Part shown: positions 32,505 through 38,886 of the stretch, piece by piece
How the letters are laid out: the number at the start of each line of letters is the position of its first letter
How positions within the stretch are numbered: position 1 is the stretch's first letter
Assembly: GCA_018971365.1 (NCBI GenBank)
Contig: JAGXAZ010000004.1
Location: 1-38,886, forward strand
Direction: 5' to 3'
Length of the DNA stretch: 38,886 bases
From: Gammaproteobacteria bacterium
GTDB taxonomy: Bacteria > Pseudomonadota > Gammaproteobacteria > Natronospirales > REEB76
Notes under the pieces: generated by a model
Seen by the model: only the letters and a program-made list of their open reading frames with translations
What the model was told of the DNA's origin: nothing
Database searches by the model: none
Program-made: the position numbers and the translations under genes

Positions 32505-32867
32505 GTGACTGGCGCCCCGCAGCGCAAACCAAAACTCCCGGCCGCCGGCACCGTCGATGCGGACCTGACCGCACTCGTCAAGGCCTTCAAACAAGATCGC
32601 CACGTCACCTGCGGCGGCAAGGGCTTCGGTTCGACCGCCCTCAAGGTCAACGGCAGGATTTTCGCCATGCTGTCCTCAAAAGGACGGTTCGTGGTCAAAC
32701 TGTCCGCTGAGCGGGTGGATGAGCTGGTGCAATCCGGCAAAGGTGAGTATTTCGAGCCCGCACGCGGCCGGCTCATGAAGGAATGGCTGGCGGTAAAACT
32801 CCCCAATTCAGCCTGGCTTAAACTGGCCAGGGAAGCCCACGAATTCGTGCGGCGCGGCGCTGTGTGA
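32505..32867 (+). CDS. TfoX/MmcQ-like small protein
   Basis: The 120-residue product starts with GTG at 32505 and has KGFGSTALKVNGRIFAMLSS and VVKLSAERVDELV, then ARGRLMKEWLAVKLP, a pattern seen in TfoX N-terminal-like and MmcQ-like domains. These are small folds without a settled role here. It lies 17 bp after the Gly-rich protein gene and may share its transcript. The ribosome-binding site is weak. Confidence 0.72.
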   Translation: MTGAPQRKPKLPAAGTVDADLTALVKAFKQDRHVTCGGKGFGSTALKVNGRIFAMLSSKGRFVVKLSAERVDELVQSGKGEYFEPARGRLMKEWLAVKLPNSAWLKLAREAHEFVRRGAV

Positions 32868-32984
32868 GAATCCCGGTCCCGCTGATCCCCGCCTGATTGC
32901 CGGTGGCGGCTGGTGTGTTTGGTCACTGCACCGCACAGCCCCGATTGGACTAAACTTTACTACCGGGTCAGGGAGGGCAAAGTC

Positions 32985-33416
32985 ATGTTCGTATCGCAGG
33001 TATTGCAGAACAAACCGGTCCACGAGGTGGTCACTTCCGGAGAAGACACCCGCGTCGCAGCCGCGGCGCAACTCATGACCGAGCGCGGCGTGGGCGCACT
33101 GGTGGTGCTCGGGCGCGGCGGCGACATAGCCGGTATCGTCACCGAGCGCGACATCCTGCGGCGCTTCGCGCGCCACGGCGCTCAGCTCGGCGGCATGCGG
33201 CTCACGGAAATCATGAGCACACCGGTCGAGACCGTGCACCCGGACGCGCGTATCGAGGACCTGTTGCAGCGCATGACCCTGAAACGCTTCCGCCACCTGC
33301 CGGTGGTGGATCGGGGCCGGTTGGTGGGCATCGTATCCATCGGCGATTTGGTCAAAGCCATTCTGCAGGAAAAAACCGCGGAAGCGGAATCCCTGCGCCA
33401 GTACATCAATTCCTGA
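32985..33416 (+). CDS. Paired CBS-domain protein
   Basis: From ATG 32985, with a purine-rich GGGAGG upstream, this is a 143-residue protein made of two CBS domains. The first has LMTERGVGALVVLGRGGDIAGIVTERDILRRFA and the second MTLKRFRHLPVVDRGRLVGIVSIGDLVKAIL. CBS pairs bind adenosyl nucleotides as energy sensors. No catalytic domain is attached, so it probably regulates a partner not identified here. Confidence 0.92.
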   Translation: MFVSQVLQNKPVHEVVTSGEDTRVAAAAQLMTERGVGALVVLGRGGDIAGIVTERDILRRFARHGAQLGGMRLTEIMSTPVETVHPDARIEDLLQRMTLKRFRHLPVVDRGRLVGIVSIGDLVKAILQEKTAEAESLRQYINS

Positions 33417-33512
33417 ATCGGTGCAGTGGAATTTTCCGCGGCGGCTGCTGCAGGAGCCTGCTGCCGGCGGCAGCGGCCGTCTGTCGGCAGTGATTCTGCA
33501 AAGAAGATATCA

Positions 33513-33558
33513 GTCGCGGCGAATATCGCCGCTCCCACAGGAGCGTCGCTCCCGCGAT
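33513..33558. repeat. REP-like stem-loop repeat
   Basis: A stem GCGGCGA (33516-33522) with TCGCCGC (33526-33532) is followed by TCCCACAGGAGCGTCGCTCC and CGCGA. It shares the TCGCGGC and GCTCCCAC pieces of the repeat near 30031, in the opposite order. It lies between the CBS gene and the convergent ParB-like gene. Confidence 0.65.
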
Positions 33559-33560
33559 TT

Positions 33561-34559
33561 TCACTCTGACGAGAGCGCCGCGACGATGGCGAGATCGCCG
33601 GGCTTCACCGATTCCACATTGAAATCGCGCGCCGCCGCCGCCATGCGCGTCAGCGCCGCGGCCATTGGCATGGACGGCTTCTTGTCATTCTTCTTCAAAC
33701 GCACCCAGCGCACCGGATTGATGCGCGCCACCACGTAGTTGCGCAGATACGGCGACTTGAAGCCGCGCGCCTGCAATTTCGCCACAATCTTCTTGACCTG
33801 CGCATCAATCTGGCGCAAGCGCGCGGCGTAATCCTGCCGCCGGGCGAGACCCGCCGTGAGCGTGTGCTCGCCGAAGCGATCGAGTTTCTTCAGGAAGGAA
33901 CTGTAGGCGCCGCCCGCGAAACGGCTGTCATCCTCGTAGAGAATTCCGAGCGTCAGGAATTCCGGCTGCTCGAACTCCGCCGCGAATTCCGTTTCCTTGG
34001 CGCGCGGCCGGCTCTTGGCGAGAGTGCGCGCCATGCGGATCACCTCCAGCGCGCGGTCCTTCAGGTTGTGGGCCTTCTCGGTGTTGAGTGCGAGGATGCG
34101 GAACGCGAGCGCCTCATCCGGGGACACGAGCGCGGTGATCTGTTTCAGTCCGAGCACCTTGGCGGCGGCCAGGCGATGCCGGCCGTTGGGTGTCCAGAGC
34201 TTGCCGTCCGCACCGCGCACCACGATGATGGGATCGAGAAACGAACCGCTCTCCTCGATCTTCTGCACCAGGCGCTTGGTGTGCGTGGGTGAAAGATCGC
34301 GCTGAAACGGCGTAGGCGCGACCGCGGCGATGGGCAGCGTCGCGATCAGTACCGGATGCCCCGAGAACGGTTCGCGGTAGCCGCCGATGGCGGTACCGCC
34401 GAGGTTTTGCACCTGAGCGGTGAGCGGCGCCAATTCGACGGCATCCGTGTGCAGCACAATCTGCCCGGCATCCAGGCCGCGTTCCGCCCGGCGCACCGGC
34501 AGGCGTTTGGCTTTGCTTTTTCGGGATGTCTTGTGCCTGGTCAAACGCCCGTTCTCCAA
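33561..34559 (-). CDS. ParB-like nuclease-domain protein
   Basis: The C-terminal limit is clear but the start is not; TTG 34559 and TTG 34610 are possible, and there is no good Shine-Dalgarno at either. The protein (about 330 residues) has a basic N terminus (KSKAKRLPVRRAERG) and a ParB-like domain with FLDPIIVVRGADGKLWTPNGRHRLAAAKVLG, in which NGRHR is the CTPase/nuclease signature. It then has ILALNTEKAHNLKDRALEVIRMA. It is not a typical chromosomal ParB next to ParA. A 21-bp palindrome lies just upstream at 34577-34597. Confidence 0.78.
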   Translation of the reverse strand: MENGRLTRHKTSRKSKAKRLPVRRAERGLDAGQIVLHTDAVELAPLTAQVQNLGGTAIGGYREPFSGHPVLIATLPIAAVAPTPFQRDLSPTHTKRLVQKIEESGSFLDPIIVVRGADGKLWTPNGRHRLAAAKVLGLKQITALVSPDEALAFRILALNTEKAHNLKDRALEVIRMARTLAKSRPRAKETEFAAEFEQPEFLTLGILYEDDSRFAGGAYSSFLKKLDRFGEHTLTAGLARRQDYAARLRQIDAQVKKIVAKLQARGFKSPYLRNYVVARINPVRWVRLKKNDKKPSMPMAAALTRMAAAARDFNVESVKPGDLAIVAALSSE

Positions 34560-34576
34560 TACGCATGCTCGTGACC

Positions 34577-34597
34577 TACTCAGGAATTTCCTGAGTA
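34577..34597. promoter_or_regulatory. 21-bp perfect palindrome before the ParB-like gene
   Basis: The arms TACTCAGGAA and TTCCTGAGTA mirror each other exactly around a single central T. It lies 18 bp upstream of the preferred start of the ParB-like gene, or inside the frame if the TTG at 34610 is used. It could be an operator for the gene or a parS-like binding site of its own product. Neither is established. Confidence 0.6.
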
Positions 34598-34836
34598 AGA
34601 CAACGTTCAAACATCGGTGGCCGGTGGTAAATCGGCAGAAACGGCCAACGCCACCCCGCCGGGCCGGTACCGGGCTTGTAGCGCAAGTCTAGCCGCTACG
34701 CCGATCCCTTCAATCCGCCGCGTTACGCCCGCGGATATTGTCAATAGACCGCATACCGGGCTGGCGAGGTAACGCCTGTTAGCGTAGCATGCTTGGGCCA
34801 ATAAACTCATGTTCCTGAGGCAGTTACAGGCGGAAT

Positions 34837-36978
34837 ATGCACCTGTTTATACCAGCAATCTGGATGGTGTCCGGTTTTTCGCTGTTCGCGGGAACCTATT
34901 TCATCATCTCAGGGGTATGGCACCGCCGCGAGCCCGGCTTTCTGGCATTCGGACTGCTGTGCGTGTTGATTGCCTTGTGCATGATCGTGACGGCTGCGTT
35001 CTATGCAATTCAATCCATAGAGGCGGCCATGATTCTGGCACACATCAAGATTGCGGTCCTGTGCCTTGCCTATCCTACCGCGGTGTGGTTCCTGGCCGAG
35101 TACACACAACTGCGCAACCGCAGGTACTGGCTGATTGGTGCGTGGCTGGTATTCGGCATTCTTTTTATTGCGGACCTCATGCCGTTCCGCGGCCTGTGGT
35201 ACTCCGCCATGACCACCGATGAACCGCTGGCCTTGCCCTGGCATGAAATCCTGACCGGGTTTTTCGGAAGTCCCGGACCTTTCGCTTACTTCTATCACGT
35301 GGCTGTGTCCGCGTTTTTCATCTGGGTTCTTTGGCGCTGCGTGATGTTGTGGCGTGAAGATCACGTAGCCAAAGCCTGGCCGCTTACGCTTTACCTGGTC
35401 GTTCAGACGGCGGCACTCCTGCACGACCAGATCATTGCGCCGCTGAATCTGCACGGCCCGGCATTTACGGATTTTGCCCTGTTGGCGCTGGTGCTGATCA
35501 TGAGTTTCACGTTGCGCCGCGACATGCAGGCGCGCGCGCGCGCACTGGATCAAAACGTCAACGCGCTGCAGGCCGAAACTCTGCAGCGTCAGCGCGTGGA
35601 AGAACACCTGCAGCACATGGCCTATCACGATTTCCTCACGGACCTGCCGAACCGCCGGTTGCTGCATAAGGTCCTGCGCGGAGCGTTGACCCAGCATCGA
35701 ATTTCCGGGAAATACGGCGCCATCGTGTTCCTGGACCTGGACCACTTCAAGACCATCAACGATTCCCTTGGCCATCATACGGGCGATGAGCTGCTGAAAC
35801 TCGTCGCCGTGCGCCTGCAAAGCGCCCTGCCGGAAACCCACTTTGTGTGCCGGTTGGGAGGCGACGAGTTCGCCGTGGTGCTGAGCAACCTGGAAAAGAG
35901 TCGGGAATTGGCGCGCACACGTGCACTGCACGCCGTGCACACCCTGACCGCGAGTCTGGCACAACCGTTCAAGATCGGTCAGCACGAACTCACTATCGGT
36001 GCCAGCACCGGCGTCAGCGTGTTCCCGGACAGCAACGCCGACGAAAGCGGCATCCTGCGGCAGGCGGACATGGCGCTGTTCAGCGCCAAAGCCGCGGGTC
36101 GCAATACCTCCGCGGTGTTTGCCAGCCAGATGCAGGCCGAGGCCAGCCGTCGCATGGTGGTGGAAAAGGGGTTGCGCGTCGCACTCGAACGCCGCGAACT
36201 CAAGCTCTATTACCAGCCGCAGGTGGATATCTCCGGCAAGGTGATCGGCGCCGAAGCGCTGCTGCGCTGGTTTCACCCGGATCTGGGTTTCATCGAACCG
36301 CGGCATTTCGTACCGGTGGCGGAAGAGACCGGCCTGATTCACGCCATTGGCGACTTTGTCCTGCACAGCGTGTGCGCGCAGCTTCGCACCTGGGACGAAG
36401 ATCGCATGCCTGCACCCCAGCGTCTGTCGTTGAATATCAGTCCCTGGCAACTGGCCACCCGCGGCTTCGTCACCAAAGTGCAATCCGCGACACAATCGGC
36501 GGGAATTGAGCCTTCGCGGCTCACCCTGGAGATCACCGAGCATGCCCTGCTGCAGGACATGGACGAAGTGGTGCATGCGATTCAGGAATTGAACGCACTG
36601 GGTGCGCGGTTTTCGATAGACGATTTCGGCGCCGGGTATTCGGCACTGGGTTCGATCAAAAAACTGCCGCTGCAGGAACTCAAGATTGACCGTCTGTTCA
36701 TCAACGAAATGAGACTGGACCGCAAAGACAATTTCATCGAGACCATCATCGCCATGGCCCGGACCATGAATCTGCTGGTAATCGCCGAAGGTGTGGAAAG
36801 CGAGGCGCAACGCACCGCGCTGATGTCCATGGGTTGCCTGGGCTTTCAGGGTTATCTGATCAGTGCACCGCTGTCAGTGCGTGAATTCGAGCACTGGTTG
36901 CTGGGCACTCGGCCACGGCCGCAGGCAACGTTGAACGTTCAGCAACAAAACGTAAAGATCGAAACCCGGGGCCGCTGA
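34837..36978 (+). CDS. GGDEF-EAL cyclic di-GMP enzyme with N-terminal membrane domain
   Basis: This 713-residue protein has an N-terminal membrane part of about seven helices (1-225), a coiled linker, a GGDEF domain (about 265-425; signature GGDEF in CRLGGDEFAVV) and an EAL domain (about 440-695). The EAL half has EALLRW, NISPWQL, EITEHALL, DDFGAGYSAL, KIDRLF and EGVESEAQ, so phosphodiesterase activity is likely. GGDEF is intact but no RxxD inhibitory site precedes it. It makes or breaks c-di-GMP in response to a membrane signal. A tandem paralogue follows 39 bp later. Confidence 0.95.
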   Translation: MHLFIPAIWMVSGFSLFAGTYFIISGVWHRREPGFLAFGLLCVLIALCMIVTAAFYAIQSIEAAMILAHIKIAVLCLAYPTAVWFLAEYTQLRNRRYWLIGAWLVFGILFIADLMPFRGLWYSAMTTDEPLALPWHEILTGFFGSPGPFAYFYHVAVSAFFIWVLWRCVMLWREDHVAKAWPLTLYLVVQTAALLHDQIIAPLNLHGPAFTDFALLALVLIMSFTLRRDMQARARALDQNVNALQAETLQRQRVEEHLQHMAYHDFLTDLPNRRLLHKVLRGALTQHRISGKYGAIVFLDLDHFKTINDSLGHHTGDELLKLVAVRLQSALPETHFVCRLGGDEFAVVLSNLEKSRELARTRALHAVHTLTASLAQPFKIGQHELTIGASTGVSVFPDSNADESGILRQADMALFSAKAAGRNTSAVFASQMQAEASRRMVVEKGLRVALERRELKLYYQPQVDISGKVIGAEALLRWFHPDLGFIEPRHFVPVAEETGLIHAIGDFVLHSVCAQLRTWDEDRMPAPQRLSLNISPWQLATRGFVTKVQSATQSAGIEPSRLTLEITEHALLQDMDEVVHAIQELNALGARFSIDDFGAGYSALGSIKKLPLQELKIDRLFINEMRLDRKDNFIETIIAMARTMNLLVIAEGVESEAQRTALMSMGCLGFQGYLISAPLSVREFEHWLLGTRPRPQATLNVQQQNVKIETRGR

Positions 36979-37017
36979 CAAACGCGGCTTGCCGCAACCA
37001 CAGGCGGGCGCAGCCCT

Positions 37018-38886
37018 ATGCCATTGTTTTTGCCTATCGTATGGATTATCGCCGGCTTCACGCTGGCGGCCGGCGTGTGGTGCATATCCGGAAACATCCG
37101 CGCCCAGCACACTGCATTTCTGTCGTTTGGCGTTCTCGCCATTTTGATCGCCGCTGACTTGGCGCTGACCGCCGAATATTACTCGCTGAACTCACTGATG
37201 ATGATGCGGCTGGTCTTCGGACTCCGCAGTATGCTGATCTGTATCATATTCCCGGTTGCTGTGTGGTTCATCGGCACTTATACACGATTGCGAAAAACCG
37301 AGTACTGGGCCGCCACTTCGGGCCTGATATATGCGGTATTTTTCATTGCCTACCTTTGGTCGGGAGGCAACTGGTTTTACACCAATTGGACCATGCAGCC
37401 CTCGTTCGTGTTTCTGGGAGAGACTCTCTCTTGGGCAAACAACACAGGGGGCCCATGGTTAGTGTATTTCAGCGCTGCAAACGATGCGGTTTTCGTGTGG
37501 GCGTTGTGGCGCTGTGGCGCAATGTGGCGCGCTGGCCTTCACTACAAAGCGCTTCCGCTCACCATCTATTTCTTGCTCCAGGCAGCAGCGGTGGTAAACG
37601 ACCAGCTCATGGGCACAAAGCATGAGCCATTTATCCAACTCGGGCAATTCGCATTCCTGGGGCTGGTCGTAGTCATGGGTGTGTCGCTGATCCTGGAAAC
37701 GCGGCGCCGCGAAGAAGCGTTCTACAAAACCGTGGGCGCCCTGCAGTCGGAAACCGCGAAACGCAAGCGCTACGAAGCGCGATTGAATTATCTGGCAACG
37801 CACGATCCGCTCACCGACCTGCCGAACCGGCGACAGTTGCGCACCATACTCGATACCACTCTGCAACAATACCAGACCAGCGGCGACCTCGGCGCCATCG
37901 TGTTCCTGGACCTGGATCATTTCAAGACCATCAACGATTCGCTCGGCCACCAGGTCGGCGACAAGCTGTTGCGTTTGATTGCCGAGCGCCTGCGCAACGC
38001 CCTGCCGGAAACACGCTGCGTCAGCCGCTTGGGCGGCGATGAATTCGCGGTGGTGATCGGGGATCTTGGCCGGGACCGCACTCAGGCCGAGGCCGCAGCT
38101 ATGCAGGCCGCGGATGCCTTGCGTGACAAACTCGCCGAGCCGTTTGCCGTCAACAATCATCAGTTCTCGGTAGGCGGCAGCGTGGGAGTATCGGTATTCC
38201 CGGAAGCCCAAAGCAGCGACGAGCAGGCGGATGTCGGTGCCCTGTTCCGTCAGGCCGATATGGCGCTATACCGCGCCAAGGCCACAGGGCGTAATCGGGC
38301 GGCGCTGTTCGCGTCACAGATGCAGCAGGACGCGCGCCTGCGCCTCGTGATCGAGGAAGGACTGCGCACCGTGCTGGATCGCGGCGAGCTTGAGCTTTAC
38401 TTCCAGCCGCAGATGGATTTCCAGAACCAATTGATCGGCGCCGAGGCGCTGTTGCGCTGGAACCACCCGCGCTACGGCTTGATCGAGCCGCAGCAGTTCA
38501 TTCCCGTGGCCGAAGAGACGGGATTAATCCACGACATCGGCGAGTTCGTGCTGACAAGCGCCTGTCGTTACTTGCAGGACTGGAACGGGGGTACCCTGGC
38601 CACGCCGCCGCGCCTGGCAATCAATGTCAGTCCCTGGCAGCTCGCCACCGTGGGCTTCGCGCGCAAGGTGAAGCGCAGTGTGACGCGCAGCGGCATTGAC
38701 CCGGCGAGTCTGACGCTGGAGATCACCGAGAGCACGGTGTTGCAGGACATCGCCGAAGTCACGCGGACCATTCTGGAGTTGAGTGCCCTGGGCGTGCGCT
38801 TTTCGATTGACGATTTCGGCTCGGGCTATTCAGCGCTGGCCTCGCTCAAGAAGCTGCCGCTGCATGAACTTAAGATTGACCGCATG
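37018..38886 (+). CDS. Second GGDEF-EAL paralogue, cut by the window end
   Basis: Starting at ATG 37018, 623 codons are open with no stop before the window edge. The N-terminal membrane part (about 1-230) begins PLFLPIVWIIAGFTLAAG, similar to the upstream paralogue. The GGDEF domain has VSRLGGDEFAVVIGD and the EAL domain has GAEALLRWNHP, INVSPWQLAT, EITESTVLQD and SIDDFGSGYSAL, ending at LKIDRM. The final part of the EAL domain, including the EGVE motif, lies outside. The two proteins are clear tandem duplicates in layout, and probably respond to related membrane signals. Confidence 0.95.
   Translation, partial: MPLFLPIVWIIAGFTLAAGVWCISGNIRAQHTAFLSFGVLAILIAADLALTAEYYSLNSLMMMRLVFGLRSMLICIIFPVAVWFIGTYTRLRKTEYWAATSGLIYAVFFIAYLWSGGNWFYTNWTMQPSFVFLGETLSWANNTGGPWLVYFSAANDAVFVWALWRCGAMWRAGLHYKALPLTIYFLLQAAAVVNDQLMGTKHEPFIQLGQFAFLGLVVVMGVSLILETRRREEAFYKTVGALQSETAKRKRYEARLNYLATHDPLTDLPNRRQLRTILDTTLQQYQTSGDLGAIVFLDLDHFKTINDSLGHQVGDKLLRLIAERLRNALPETRCVSRLGGDEFAVVIGDLGRDRTQAEAAAMQAADALRDKLAEPFAVNNHQFSVGGSVGVSVFPEAQSSDEQADVGALFRQADMALYRAKATGRNRAALFASQMQQDARLRLVIEEGLRTVLDRGELELYFQPQMDFQNQLIGAEALLRWNHPRYGLIEPQQFIPVAEETGLIHDIGEFVLTSACRYLQDWNGGTLATPPRLAINVSPWQLATVGFARKVKRSVTRSGIDPASLTLEITESTVLQDIAEVTRTILELSALGVRFSIDDFGSGYSALASLKKLPLHELKIDRM

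Noticed and set aside
34611-34836. Possible riboswitch or tRNA before the GGDEF-EAL gene
   Set aside because: I find no c-di-GMP riboswitch core or cloverleaf; only GC-rich sequence with weak hairpins.
34909-36810. Long minus-strand open frame of 633 codons
   Set aside because: It is opposite the GGDEF-EAL gene and has the composition of an antisense frame, with no domain.

Overview
The window looks like a chromosomal segment of a Gram-negative bacterium, most likely a gammaproteobacterium. Supporting signs are a bc1-type cytochrome b with a PxWY motif lacking the usual Glu, GreB, TfoX-like and GGDEF-EAL proteins, and REP-like repeats built on GTGGGAGCG. No rRNA, tRNA, CRISPR array or prophage was recognised. 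The assignment rests on protein style only.

Positions 1-8.2 kb form a chromate module. ChrA and ChrB are divergent over a 63-bp gap holding a 12-bp palindrome. Behind ChrA on the minus strand lie a complete cytochrome b without Rieske or c1 partners, an exported outer-membrane-type protein, and a decayed second cytochrome b. Behind ChrB on the plus strand lie a type 1 copper protein, a beta-propeller, a ChrC-type superoxide dismutase broken by one in-frame TAA, a rhodanese and a stand-alone ChrB C-terminal-domain protein. A truncated, frameshifted IS30-type transposase closes the module.

Positions 9.2-16 kb carry mercury functions. The minus-strand unit is merA, a second flavin disulfide reductase and a merD-like regulator behind a MerR-type promoter. 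The plus-strand unit is a Cys-bearing ArsR, a membrane protein, a rhodanese, a YnfA-family protein, a small MerF-like protein and a MerR with the three Hg(II) cysteines at canonical spacing. merT, merP and merC were not found.

Positions 15.6-22.1 kb are the most interesting part. A minus-strand set encodes a P1B-type ATPase with YPC in place of CPC, a small HMA metallochaperone, a CcdA-like membrane protein fused to a cupredoxin-like domain, a CPHC thioredoxin-fold protein and a CueR-like MerR regulator. Facing it is a plus-strand pair: an exported TlpA-like thioredoxin and a membrane protein with CCTP and terminal CC motifs. Both directions have MerR-style long-spacer promoters. I infer a coordinated thiol-based system for a soft metal such as Cu, Ag, Au or Hg.

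Positions 23.3-26.1 kb hold an ArsR-family regulator, an Old Yellow Enzyme, a glutathione transferase and an FMN reductase. Two operator-like 20-mers of the same architecture suggest common control. From 26.4 kb the content becomes ordinary: acyl-CoA dehydrogenase, a putative metallopeptidase, a DUF998-like protein, GreB, small conserved proteins, a saccharopine-dehydrogenase-like enzyme, a CBS protein, a ParB-like protein next to a 21-bp palindrome, and two tandem GGDEF-EAL paralogues, the second cut by the window end.
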